A stretch of 64,000 nucleotides of DNA from Chondrus crispus (Eukaryota; Rhodophyta; Florideophyceae; Gigartinales; Gigartinaceae). The position numbers and the translations under genes were made by a program. How positions within the stretch are numbered: position 1 is the first letter of the stretch; every line of letters begins with the position of its first letter. The notes beneath the pieces were generated by a model that saw only the letters and a program-made list of their open reading frames with translations, did not search any database and had not been told where the DNA came from. The DNA lies in assembly GCF_000350225.1 (NCBI RefSeq), contig NW_005178993.1:1-64000 (forward strand), written 5' to 3'. Shown here one piece after another: positions 1-11,211 of this stretch.

Positions 1-3000
1 GGTCCGTACACGAATACCCAATGGTCAACGAAGGCTTGTGCGATGTGCGCAGCTGATATCTTCTTCAACGGTACGGTTCGTACCAGTTTCGAGTATCGAT
101 CGCTGATCTCGAGAATGTACCGATTTCCTCGTTTAGTTGTAATTAGCTCGCCGAGGATGTCGATGGCGACAAATTCCAGCGGAGCTTTGGGCGTGAACAG
201 CTTCATTTCCTTCGTGTTTCTTCTTAACTTCACCCTCTCCCGCGCGCATGCGGCGCAATTATTTGCGACTGCATAGCAGTCTAGGGCCATCGTAGGCCAA
301 TAAAAATATCTTCTCAAAGTCTTGTAAAGTTTCCTGCCTCCCGGGTGGCCTGCCAATTTTGCGTAGTGGCTCAACCCTAGGACGCGGTCCCTTAACGATT
401 GTGGTATTACCACTTGTACAAACTCTGCCGCGGTACGGCATAGAGTTCCTTCGAGTTCCTCGGTTTCCATGCTGAATGTTCTCACCTTTCCGGCGTCCAT
501 TTCTTCCTTGATGCGATTGCAGAAGGGGTCGACGGCTTGCTCGCGAATGAGCTCCTCCGGAGTGACAGCTTGGAATTGATCGAGGCGATCAGGGGCGGTC
601 CCCCCCTCAAGAGCGAGGATGTCGTCTATCGCGTCGAAACTTTCCTCGTTCTCCACTGTACCCTTGGCCGGTTCGGCCATAAAGCATGGGATTTCGTCGT
701 CGATTTCGTCGACGGTTTCTCCTGCGGTTCGCAACCTTGACAAAGCGTCCGCCTGGCTGTTAGCCTTTCCCTTTTTGTACTTGATTTCAAAATCGAATTC
801 CGAGAGGCGTAGCCTCCATCGGATTAATCTCCCGCTGGGGTCGGTTACGTTCATCAACCACCTCAATGAGGCATGGTCGGTATGCACAATGAAGTGCTCG
901 CCATATAGATATGGTCTTAAAGTCTGTACGGCCCAAATTACCGCTAGACATTCTTTTTCTGATACAGAATAGTTTCTCTCGGCTGCGGCTAACGTTCTTG
1001 AAAAGAACCCGATGGGTTTGCGTTGCGCATCCGGGTGTGTTTGAAATAGTGCAGCGCCTATTTGGTAGTCGCTTGCATCGGTATCTACCGAGTAGGGTAG
1101 GTCCTTCTTCGGCAGCGCCAACACCGACGGTGCCAAGATGGCGTCCTTGAGCTTATGAAAAGCTTTCTTGCACGGTTCGTCGAATCCTTCCAACTGGACC
1201 GGTTGTTTCTTTTTCAACAGTTGATTGAGCGGATGCGCGATTTTCGCATAATGCGGAACGAATCTGCGGTAGACATTACAAAGTCCCAAGAAGCTCCTGA
1301 GCTGGGTCTGCGTTTGAGGGTACTTCACTTGTTCCAATGCGACGGTTCGCGCAGCGTTCACTTCCAATGTACCTGGCCGAACTACATGGCCCAGGTACTT
1401 GATCTTTTCGACGAAAAATTCACACTTGCGAAGCTTGAGCTTCACACCTGCCTTCTCCAATACAGAAAGTATCTCATCCACGTGCACGATGTGCTCCTCC
1501 CACGACTTGCTAAAAATTATTATGTCGTCCAGATACACCAAGCAGCACTTCCAACGGAACGGAGAGAGCAGGATATCCATTGCTCTCTGAAACGTCGCTA
1601 GCGCGTTAGTTAGCCCGAAGGGCATTCTTGAGAAGCGATACAGTCCTGAGTGACACGAAAATGCGGTCTTGTCGCGGTCGCGCTCAGGGATAGGCATCTG
1701 CCAATATCCCGAGATCGCGTCCAACGCGGAGAAAACCTTGGTGTCACCAAGCGAGTCCAGGCGCTCATCCATGCGCGGTAAGGGGTACGTGTCCTTCACC
1801 GTCACTGCGTTCAGCCTGCGGTAGTGTACGCAAAAACGCATTGACCCGTCCGGCTTGGGCACCAGCAACACGGGCGACGCCCATTCTGACTGCGCTGGTT
1901 CTATCACTCCTGCCTCCAACATCTTCTGCACCTCTGCATCTTCTACTTCGCGGGCTTTAGGTCCGGCCCGATACGGGGCTTGTGCGATGAGACGAGTCTC
2001 GGGGATCAACTCGATCCGATGGACTGTGGTATTAATTTCGCCAAGCGTCCCATCCCACATCCTTGAATACTTCTTCAACATCCGACGGAACCGCTCGCGC
2101 AGCCGGTCCGGCACGTGGCTCAGGTCAGGTCGAGTTCCTCCACGTCCGGCGGGGGAGGCTCAATCTGCCGCTCCGGCGTCGTAGTTGCCGTCGCGGAGAG
2201 CCTTTCCTCCCGTTCCCCTTGCTGGTCCTTGCGCGCTTGATCCGACGGTTCGCCTCTTGCCTCGCCCGTAGGCGTCTTGGTGGAATTAGGAAAATTTTCC
2301 TTCTTCCTTTCTTGAATTCCCAGAACTTCACCAATGGTGGTTTTGCTGTCGAGCGCGGCTCTCGGGTGCGGTAATAATTCTGCCACCACTTGGCCTTTTT
2401 GCACCCTGACAGGGTACGTCCTAAAATTCGCAACGAGTAAACGAAATGGCCTGTCAGGCTCAACCTGAACGACACCATTCGTGCACGTCAACCCGTGCCT
2501 TTCGTACAACGACGAGTACGGCTGAACCAAAACCAAGCCCGCCCTCTTCGAGGTGCATTCCACGACGCGTTGCGTCCCTGGCTCGATAGTCGTGGCTCTT
2601 GCCACTTTTACCTTAGGGGAAATTCGCTCCACCTTTCCATCATTCTCGTCCTCTCCCGGGACGAGATTCTTCTTCCCTCTTCTCGTCGAGAACCGTCTAA
2701 CTATCGGAACCTCCGAGAAATCCGCCAACTCAACCGTTTTCTTCCTTGGATAAATTGCTTCCACAAACCGATCACAGTAGTCCGCGCCTAGAATTAGCGG
2801 GACGGCTAGTTTTTCGCATACAATAAACTCGGCTGCGGCCACAAATTTTCCAAGCCTCACAGGCATTCTAATTGTGCCGAGAGTCCGGAGTGGCCTATTG
2901 TTTGCGTCGCCAATGTCTTGGGTCGGTCCGTAGGACACTAGAGATTCCATTCCAGCTGGGAGTTCCGATTTTCGCACAAGGTTTGGTCCCGCGCCGGTGT

Positions 3001-3457
3001 CTAAAACAGACAACACCCGGCTCATCAATCCGACTGTTGGTCCAATGTCCGCGTATACTTTGTAGTTTTTTCGCGCAAGAACCAAAATATTCTCGGGACA
3101 TTCCCTTCGCTTAACCCTGTACCAGGGTCTTCGAACTTCTTCCAGCGGATGATCTCGGGCTCGGCTCAAAATTTTCTTGACTTGAGCTGGCCCTTTGGGC
3201 TTATCCACCAATCCAACAACCTCCTCCTCGAGGCCTGACTTTTCCTTTAGAGACGGGGAACGGGGCTGAGTCCCGGGCACAGTACGTCGACCCTGTGCCT
3301 CTCGCGACTCATGCGAGATTCCCCTCTCTAGTTTTCCTGCCGCTGCGGGATCCTTCTCACATCCGACGGCGCGGGCCCCGCGGTGGGCCCTCTGAAGGGT
3401 TGGTTCGACCTCGGCGTTGAAGCACTCGGCGTGCTCGCCGTCTGCGAATCGAACCAA
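1..3457 (-). pseudogene. pol: A1 pol (retropepsin, RT, RNase H, part of integrase)
   Basis: This is the polyprotein of family A read on the minus strand. The retropepsin motif VLDTGAGPN and the region leading to reverse transcriptase match the A2 copy almost residue for residue. RT, RNase H and the first part of integrase follow towards position 1, where the frame leaves the window. The pol frame overlaps the end of gag, as in A2. The copy carries a small number of breaks and is treated as a fossil. Confidence 0.85.
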
Positions 3458-4595
3458 TTCTTGACCTTCAGGTAACTCGTCGATGGTATCCCTAACCTCT
3501 CCATCGGAGACAACGCCTCATAATTTTCCAAAACTCGGTGCATTTCCCGGAGGGAAAGAATGCACGTTGGCGCGGCGTGCCCCTTTTCATAGCAATGATA
3601 GCACACCAGACCGTGCGTCTTGACGGGATACGGCGTCCTAGGTCCTCCACGGGCCGGCGGCCTTCCTTGGCGTTGCGGCCTTCCCATCCAGCCTGGCCTT
3701 TGAAACGTCGTACCCTTGTCTTCCATCGGAATGCGCGGCGCCGGCGTGTGGCCGCGCCCCCGAAACATCATCACGGGATCCGTGGGCTCTGAAAACGACT
3801 CCGTCGTGTATGCAGGCGTCGGTAAAGTTGACGACCCGCTGTCCCCGTAGTCCTCGTGTCCGTAGCCCTCCGATGGCTCAATGAACTCGCCTTCGGCTAC
3901 TAACGCTCCTTCGTAGTGATTTTCGCTACTTCCATGCGCACCGCGCTCATCTGACGCTGAAATGGATTCGGCTAAATGGACGGCGGCGTGACTTTTGCGA
4001 CCGGGATAAGAAGCCCTCGGCTTCTTCCCAGGCCTGAACGTCGACGGCGTCTGAATCGTGACCTTCTTGGTCTTCTTGTCCTTAGCGCGGCTCGCCGAGC
4101 CATGCGCCTTCGCGTAATTCACTAGTCTCAAAAATGAAACGTCCCGATTGTCTTCCCGGTATTGAGATACCATCGGCTTGATACTCGAATCGAGTCCTTC
4201 AATAAACATCGTCATTTGTTCTTCCATCGAATATACATTTCCACATCGATTGCTTGCGTCCGTCAGACGGATATAAAATTCCATCTCGTCTTCAGACGGT
4301 CTTTGCTGAACTTCTCGCAATGCGAGCACAGCTTGACGGATCGCCTCGTCGGTTGCGAAACTCCTCAACAACCACTGTACGGCCTCCGGGTGCGAGGACC
4401 CCTCGGGATCCTAGACGCTCGTGCCGATCCGGCTCTGCTCGCCCCGGGACCGACGTCCCCGGGTACGTTGTTGACATCGCTCGTACGAGCGGACCTACGC
4501 AGCAAAGAGGTTACAAACAGAAAGAAAATAAAAAAAAGAGTCCGTTCCCAGACCACTTTTGTAGTGCGTCTCCAGACCGGGACTGTCGTCGACAA
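3328..4595 (-). pseudogene. gag: A1 gag (capsid/nucleocapsid)
   Basis: This is Gag of family A. A CCHC zinc knuckle (CYHCYEKGHAAPTC, spacing C-x2-C-x4-H-x4-C) lies near the C-terminus, followed by the same Ser/Pro-rich tail as in A2. The whole is clearly shorter than the 807-codon gag of A2, so this copy is not functional on its own. Confidence 0.8.
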
Positions 4596-4632
4596 AAATT
4601 CTAGGTCGAGTCTCCTGCACAGTAGACAAAAA

Positions 4633-4650
4633 TTCTAGGTCGGGAGACCA
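4633..4650 (-). other. A1 primer-binding site
   Basis: On the minus strand the 18 nt starting with TGG, four bases inside the LTR, match the A2 and B2 primer-binding sites exactly. The complement ends GGGAGACCA, which looks like a tRNA acceptor end with G72, A73 and CCA. The C1:G72 pair with A73 is typical of eukaryotic tRNA-Tyr, so tRNA-Tyr is the likely primer (inference). Confidence 0.6.
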
Positions 4651-4654
4651 CTTT

Positions 4655-5595
4655 TGTAGTGCAATGCGCCTGTTAGGCAGAGACCAAGGTCCGACGGTCC
4701 AACACAAACAACAGCAACAAAAACAACAACTGCCAACGGCACAGCGCTACGGAGTGTTCGAAGCTCCCTGTCCTCTTTAAGCGGGTTTGCGGCCCGCAGT
4801 AGCTCGGATCCCTGATAAGGGGGGGGGGCAAAGAGAAGGGCCCGGCCCGGGATCGGTAAATGGTGGTAGAGACTTGTAAAGGCAACTGCTCGACGAGTTC
4901 GGAGGGGTGTTTAGGTAAACCTGGTCCGATGGGTCGTAAATCCAATGCTCGAAGAGCGCCTTGTACAACTTATACCCTTGATAAGGTCTTCGACGGGGAC
5001 GTCGCAACGTAGCCCGTCGGGAAAGAAGAAAACGTAGCAGCGCTACACCGTCGTACTGCCCGATGGCAAAGTACCAACAACGGATCGGTCGCAACCAGAT
5101 TCCGATGGAACCAACACTGAGAAAAGCACCACTGGTGCACCAACACAAAAGCCTGATGGCAAATGACGTCACGTTGCGGATCGCAATCCTACAAGGTGGG
5201 ACCAACTCAAGATTAAGGGAAGTTAGGATAGGGAAATAAAGGAAAATTGATAAGGGAAAAGGGGACCCCGAGCGATAGAGGATGCCGTAGGCTTAGGTAA
5301 AAGGGAGCGTCTTGGTAGAGACGGACTTCGACCAAGGCGACATTCAACTCCGGCAACTCGGGTTACCTTTACTGACTTGGTCGTCAGAGGGCTAAGGTAT
5401 ATATCGCCCCGCCGGAGCCACTACAGTAGCTCTCGGCGCTAGATCCTAGATCTAATCTAATGTTAAATAACTAATATGCAACTAATTAAAATTAATAATT
5501 AAAATATTAAAGTGAAATGATTTCCACTTTTGCTTGTCATACCCCATCATTTTCATCTCTTTTCACCCCCCTTTTCAGGTGCGTATTGCACTACA
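4655..5595 (-). repeat. A1 5' LTR (family A, 941 bp)
   Basis: The boundaries are set by the 11-bp inverted ends TGTAGTGCAAT and ATTGCACTACA. The sequence is the reverse complement of the A2 LTRs and is nearest to the A2 3' LTR. It carries its own AT-rich stretch near 5460-5510. Confidence 0.9.
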
Positions 5596-5616
5596 CGCAC
5601 GAGCAAAAGAGGAGGA

Positions 5617-5830
5617 AAAGGGATAGGGGAAGAGAAGGAAGGAGATAATATGAGGGCACTACCGTGATCATAACGGGATGGAGCGCAAGAAGAATGGAAA
5701 AGAGGAGGAAGTAGTGAGGTGAAGAGAAGGAGGAAGGAGGTATAAGGGTGCCACCGTGATTATGACGGGGTGGGCACCAATGAGAAAAAGAGGAGGAAAC
5801 GAAGGGACGAAGGAGCACGCAGGAAAATTC
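5617..5830 (+). repeat. Imperfect purine-rich tandem repeat
   Basis: Two and a bit units of roughly 92 bp each contain a block of G/A-rich sequence, then a variant of CCGTGATTATGACGGG, then AAGAGGAGG. The repeat lies at the junction with A1, inside the A3 3' region. Confidence 0.55.
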
Positions 5831-6209
5831 ATTTTACGGATCAAAGGCGACATGACGATGTCGCAAATTCAGCGTCACGCAGGCAGGATAGAGATGCGAC
5901 AAGCTATCACGAGGGAATTGTCGCGCCCGCCAGCTCAGACGGAAGGGTTGCCAAAGGATTTGCCCTTTGGAAGTGATGACACGAGGCGAGCCAAAACTCG
6001 CAAGTCGTCAATCGAGGCTCCTTGCAGAGCCTCTCCCTCAACACCGTGAGCGCGGAGCAAGGTACAGTATAACCTCGTGACGTCGTGGGTATTTTTGGAA
6101 ATTGTTGGAGACGGTGGGGAAGATATCACTTCCCTTACCGACAATGTTTCGGTGTGGCCTGCCGAGGGAATTTCGACAGCTGAAGGTGCCTTTGACGAGG
6201 ACGGAGAGG

Positions 6210-7662
6210 CTAGGGCTGCGCGCGGGGAAGCCGGGACAGCCGATCGAGGAGGAATTGGAGAGGAAGGACGGGAGCATACGTGAAGCTCCCGGGGCTCAGA
6301 TGTGACGATGGGGGTAATGTCGGGAAACGGTGTTTGGTTTCCGAATCGGCGGCTCGTTTGAGCTTCCCACGCCGAGCAGACGGTCGATGACCAGGGGTTG
6401 AACTACACGAAGTCGCCCGCGGCTGGGTTGTTTCGACCAGGGGAGAAAGAGGGACGTTGGCGATTGAAAGATCAAGAGGAGTTTTGCGGAGGGACACAGT
6501 CCCAATCCACGCCCTCGATCGTATCAAGGAGGGAGCGTATTTCGCGATTGAAATCAGAGCCACCCAGAGGGACAGAGAAGTCCAATAGACGCATTTGGGA
6601 TATCAGCTTCGCGGGGAGGTGCCACAGGCGCCAGCAATCGTAGGTCTCCCACAAGACGGTCGCAGCTACTTTGATGCACCACTCTGTGAGGAAGACCACC
6701 CATAACCGGTGTTGCGGATCCCGCAGGTAGCTGCCATAGTACGTGAGTATGGGTCCTATTTCGGCCCAAAAGCCTTGACTCACCTCGTACTGGCTCCACC
6801 ATGAGGGGATGCGCTGGTAACGACTTGCATAATGCTGACGGGAAATCTCGCGCGGCTCTACTATTTGGTAGCCGATGAAGTACCCCGTATCAGACCGAAT
6901 ACGCCGTTCAAAGCGCACTGTGTTCTGAAAGAAGAAAATACCCCCGCGTTTTAAATGACGGAAATTCGAAGGGATAATGGGTTCGGTCCAGAAGATGGCG
7001 TCAGATGTGACAGTATGTCGGTTTCGCCACAGTCAATCCGCCTCGGCGGCAGGGTCACCAAAGGTGATATCAATGAGATTGTCCAAGTAGAGGCGTTCGC
7101 CATCTGCACGACAACGCCAATTGTCGCAACCGTATGACGAGGGTATGAGGGTGTCGGAAATGGGGATGGCAAGCCGAGCGAATACGGCCTCCATAAATCG
7201 CAGAGAGAGAGTGGGACGGCCCCGTGGGTGAGGATGACGTTGGGTGGAAGTCGGCATTGCTATACGGGTTCGCCAGTCAAAGGAGCGGATAGCAAGCACG
7301 GGGAGATTACCGGGAAGCATGCCCGCGTCGTCGGCGAATTGGTGTTCAATTTTGGAAAGGTCGCGAATACCCACGGAGGAGAACCACTGGGCCGGGGCAA
7401 ATAAGGAAGGATGTTCGTGCATGATTTTGTCCTGTAACTCTTCGAGCGAGGGGTAGTGGCGGGCTACCCAAGAGGGATGATAACCTGGATGAAAGGCCGG
7501 GTCGGAGACGTCCGAATCCGGGGGACGTCGGGGTATAGGAGGGAGGTCGATGGAAGCGCGAGACTTGTTCGCGAAGCCGACACCGGTGCGTCGACGGGCA
7601 GTATTTTCGCCCGCGAGCTCAGGAGGTGGAGGACACGTGGGATTCGTCTCGTCCTTGCTCAT
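6210..7662 (-). pseudogene. Antisense reading frame of A3, relative of the A2 555-codon frame
   Basis: On the strand opposite to gag-pol this region encodes a protein homologous along its length to the 555-codon antisense frame of A2 (shared stretches such as FADDAGMLPGNLP, FHPGYHPSWVAR and GERLYLDNLID). The start chosen is the Met at 7662, about 100 bp from the LTR, in line with the A2 start. About two breaks interrupt it. Despite considerable divergence from A2, the protein-level similarity is high, which suggests that the frame was once maintained as protein. I recognise no known domain. Confidence 0.7.
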
Positions 7663-7768
7663 GCGGAGACCGTCGGTCAGGAATGGAGATGGAAGGGGTC
7701 GAGAAGAGAAAAAGGAGTTCGAGATCAAGGAGTGTAGCCGATGTGCAAGGACGCTCAGAAGGGGGATA

Positions 7769-8948
7769 TGTAGTGCAATATGCACCTCAAAAGGGGGGTG
7801 AAAAGAAAGGAAAATATTTGGATATGAAAAGTAGTCCGGGTTGGGGGACACACTGTAGTGCAATACGCACATGAAAAGGGGGGTGAAAAGAAAGGAAAAT
7901 ATTGGGATATGAAAAGTAGTCCGGGTTGGGGGACACACGAGTGAATAATTGCACAGTTTTAATTTTTAATTATTTTATTTTATTTAGTTAATTAGTTGGC
8001 ATTAATTTTGCTGACATTAGATTAGATCTAGGATCTAGCGCTGCGAGCTACTGTAGTGGCTCCGGCGGGGCGATACATACCTTAGCCCTCTGACGACGAA
8101 GTCAGTAAAGGTAACCCGAGTTGCCGGAGTTGAATGTCGCCTTGGTCGAAGTTCGACTCTACGAAGACGCTCCCTTTTACCTAAGCCTTCGGCATCCTTC
8201 AGCGCTCGGGGGTCCCATTCCTTTTTCCTTTATTTCCCAATCAAACCCGAGTTGCCGGAGTTGAATGTCGCCTTGGTAGAAGTCCGTCTCTACCAAGACG
8301 CTCCCTTTTACCTAAGCCTACGGCATCCTTCAGCGCTCGGGGGTCCCCTTTTTCCTTATCAATTTTCCTTTACTTCCCTATCCTAATTTCCCTTAATCTT
8401 GAGTTGGTCCCACCTTGTAGGATTGCAATCCGCAACGTGACGTCATTAGCCGTCGGGCTTCTGTGTTGGTGCACCAGTGGTGCTTTTCTCAGCGTTGGTT
8501 CCATCGTAATCTGGTTGCGACCGATCCGGTGTTGGTACTTTGCCATCGGGCAGTACGACGGTGTAGCGCTGCTACGTTTTCTTCTTTCCCGACGGGCTAC
8601 GTTGCGACGTCCCCGTCGAAGACCATATCAAGGGTATAAGGTGTACAAAGCGCTGTACGAGCATTGGATTTGCGACCCATCGGACCAGGTTTACCTAAAC
8701 ACCCCTCCGAACTCGTCGAGCAGTTGCCTTTACAAGTCTCTACCACCATTTACCGATCCCGGGCTGGGCCCTTCTCTTTGCCCCCTATCAGGGATCCGAG
8801 CTACTGCGGGCTGCAAACCCGCTTAAAGAGGACAGGGAGCTTCGAACACTCCGTAGCGCTGTGCCGTTGGCAGTTGTTGTTTTTGTTGTTGTTGTTTGTG
8901 TTGGACCGTCGGACCTTGGTCTCTGCCGGACAGGCGCATTGCACTACA
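7769..8948 (+). repeat. A3 3' LTR (family A, 1.18 kb, with internal duplications)
   Basis: This is a family A LTR in plus orientation ending ATTGCACTACA at 8948. It is longer than the other A LTRs because of two tandem duplications. One is an 85-bp unit at the start (7769-7853 and 7854-7938). The other is a unit of about 131 bp starting at 8113 and again at 8244. Confidence 0.85.
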
Positions 8949-9998
8949 CGGCATCCAGCGTGCGGCGACGTACGCCAGCACGCTGGGCGTGGGGACACAG
9001 AGGTACTCCGGGGCCTCGAGGTTACTCCATCCGTCCGGGAGGGCGGGGTATAACTGACCCCGGGCCGACAGGGGGACCGCGAAGAATTCCGTGGTGTTCC
9101 ACATGTGCAAATAGGCATCCGCGCGGCGCCACCGCAGTCGGCTCTCCTTGGCGGAACTCTCACCCCACCGGGCGCGGTCGGTCACACTGTACCACCGGTC
9201 GAACGGGCGGGGGAAGGCCACTAGTTGGACGTGAGGCCTGGGATCCACATCCCAGCCGAACCGCTCGAAGAGACCGAAGATCTGCGCGTGGTATTGCTCC
9301 TCGTACGCGCAGCGGACGTGCAGGAGATCCGAACAGGAGTCGGCCATATCCCGATGCGGTGCATGGAGCCAACGAGTCCTCCAAGCAGCCGAGCGGTGCC
9401 CTTGACGAACTCGTCCGCAAGGGGAGGGCGTGCGGATGCCCCTCCGCTTCGGGATGGTCTGAAATCGGGCGGAGAGGGGGAAGGCCGTAGCGATGTAGGC
9501 AACGACGGTCATCGGCAGTTGCCCCTGCGAGGGATTCCGACCACCCCGTGACGTCCGGTGGTCCAAATCGGACCCTGGCAACAGAGACGGGACGGAACGC
9601 ATCCCAGCGCTGAGCCAGCCTGCCGGCAGCGTCGCCGCCATCGGGGGCATAACCGCGTACGGATCAGGCCGCGTCAACTGAGTTCCTCCTTCGGTTGCCG
9701 GGTGTCCAGCAGCTGCGACCCATTCGGGCGACCGCCTCAGTACGGTGAACTATCCGACCTGGGGAGCCGGGGCTGATCTTAGGGGCCGCGGCAAGGGCCC
9801 GCGCTCGTCGGGAGAAGGGCCCCGAGACGGGAGGCCGCCGGTATCCGCGAGCCGCGCCCGGACGATCAGAGAGACCCGTAGCGGGTTGGTCCCCGGCGCG
9901 CGAAGACCGCGCCGGATGGAAAAAAGCGCCGGTGCAGGTGCCGTCGAGGGAGGCCGCTCGCGTGGGGGCGGTCCCTGCTCCGTGCGGTGATCCGCCAT
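8949..9998 (-). pseudogene. Antisense reading frame of family C
   Basis: From the Met at 9998 a Pro/Arg-rich N-terminus is followed by a less biased region with many Trp and Tyr residues (for example PRPFDRWYSVTDRARWGE and APEYLCVPTPSVLAY). The frame lies between the missing pol and the 3' LTR, opposite to the element's own strand. It carries at least one break and is truncated by the A3 LTR. A weak resemblance to the family B antisense protein (VSPRPYAY against VPTPSVLAY, with similar surroundings) may or may not be homology. Confidence 0.5.
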
Positions 9999-10327
9999 CG
10001 GGTTGGCTGGAGGAAAAAGGGGGGAAGAAGCGTGAGGAAGAGCGTGAATAGCCGTGGTTGTGGTGTGAGTCGTGGGGTGTGCTATGCGGTGAGATGGGGG
10101 GTGCGTTGTGGGGGAAAAGGGAAGCGAGAGGAGACCTGCCACCGCACCGGAGAAACCGCCACGCTTAAATACCAAAAACTCCATAGGCTCCCCCATGGAG
10201 TAGACCGCAGCACAACCGCGCTCCGGCGGTCGGCGCGGGCTTTCCCGTACGGTGGGCGCCCCCTGCAAGCCGGTCATTGGAGACATCGGCCGCGACGGTG
10301 ACGTGTCGCGAAGTAAGGAAGGGGGTC

Positions 10328-10966
10328 TGTAGTACAGTTCCGTACCACAACCCCCTAGGAGATGATAACTGCGCGGGAGGGCTGGTGCTACTGTAGCGAG
10401 CGGGCGTACACGCGCCCGCTGCCGTGTACAGTAGTACCCCAAGGGTCCGACGTGGGACAGCCGATAGCAGCGGGCGTGGCCACGGGTAACACGTGGCACA
10501 ACCGTCGGCCGGGATCGTGGCCACGGGCACATGTGTATAATCTGTACGGTGGCTAACTAGTAAGTAGTAGTTAATGGCACAAATTAAGTAATTGTGTACA
10601 GTAGCTGGTACACAGTAAGTGGCAGCTACTGTAGAGGGACAGGTGTCCTGGCGTCCCACTTAGGGGTTAAGACCGGGGACACCTGCCCGTCCCAGTAAAG
10701 TGGAGGCAGACTGGCTTCCCTTCCCTTTACGGCTAAGTGCTAACACCGTTCCAGTTTCCCTTTCAGTCTCAGGCTTCTAACCCGTGACGGGCCGTCCTGA
10801 TCTAACACCACCGTCCGGCTGCGCGTCACCGGCCACGTGAGCCTTCCCTCTTTTGGAGTCCATCCGTACGGTCTGCGATCGCGCGTGGGTTACCCAGCGG
10901 CGCGCGCTCCCTTACCTCTAACCCCCCTCGTTTCTGAGTGGTCGGGACGAAGGTAGTTATACCACA
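10328..10966 (+). repeat. C1 3' LTR (639 bp)
   Basis: The ends are TGTAGTACAG at 10328 and TATACCACA at 10966. A related sequence in reverse orientation at 34396-34879 confirms the repeat and its outer end. A purine run precedes it on the left, so this is a 3' LTR of a plus-strand element. The host flank begins TTAGG at 10967. Confidence 0.75.
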
Positions 10967-11211
10967 TTAGGCGTTTGAATTATGGCATATATTTGCGAGG
11001 TAGCCATTGCAGTGGTACTGTGCCGCCTGATTTTGTCGTTGCACATACAAGTCGCAACTCGCAGTAGGTCTTCTTTCGTCGGACCACCAGTCAAGTCTAT
11101 GTTCTCAAGTCTTTTCATCAAAGTGGCAAAGAGAACGCAAGCTGCTTTAACTTTCCTCCATTGCTTTTGAGCAGTTTGAGCGGAGCGGCCAGTCCAGCGC
11201 GGGGTATCCAT
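10967..11211 (-). pseudogene. Fragment of a possible SANT/NAM-associated-type protein
   Basis: An 84-codon minus-strand frame starts at 11211 and runs into the C1 LTR, where it is cut off; its last codons belong to the LTR. The spacing of Trp, Lys and hydrophobic residues (RWTGRSAQTAQKQWRKV, then LTGGPTKEDLLRVA) resembles the SANT-like accessory proteins of PIF/Harbinger transposons and plant NAM-associated proteins. I could not confirm this from sequence alone. It could equally be a truncated host gene. Confidence 0.3.

Larger units (their letters stand above)
1..5595 (-). mobile_element. Family A Gypsy LTR retrotransposon, copy A1, 5' part
   Basis: The minus strand carries, in order, an LTR (5595-4655), a primer-binding site, gag, and a pol open to the window edge. 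It closely resembles the plus-strand copy at 44109-58710 along its length, so the family is chromodomain Gypsy (chromovirus). The copy is partial in this window and broken, with several breaks. Its outer LTR end abuts the 3' region of another family A copy (A3), which suggests that A1 inserted into A3. The target duplication cannot be tested because the other end lies outside the window. Confidence 0.9.
5596..8948 (+). mobile_element. Family A Gypsy element, copy A3, 3' part only
   Basis: This is the 3' end of a plus-strand family A copy. It matches the A2 segment from about 55.5 kb to the end of its 3' LTR, including the antisense frame and the polypurine run just before the LTR (AGAAGGGGGA at 7757-7766). 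The 5' portion is missing or lies left of the window behind A1. The 3' LTR end at 8948 abuts the antisense gene of a family C element, so A3 inserted into C1. The copy is broken. Confidence 0.8.
8949..10966 (+). mobile_element. Family C LTR retrotransposon, copy C1, 3' part
   Basis: A third LTR family is recognised by its 3' LTR (10328-10966), a polypurine run directly before it (AAGGAAGGGGG), and an antisense frame in the position seen in families A and B. Gag and pol of C are not in the window. The left edge is cut by A3. It is broken and partial. Placing it in Gypsy rests only on the shared architecture. Confidence 0.65.

Noticed and set aside
4777-5205. 142-codon frame conserved in all family A LTRs (also at 8404-8826, 44373-45032 and 58163-58588 on the other strand)
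   Set aside because: It lies wholly in the LTR; conservation follows from LTR identity, and length varies among copies. It could be an LTR-encoded peptide, but nothing favours this.
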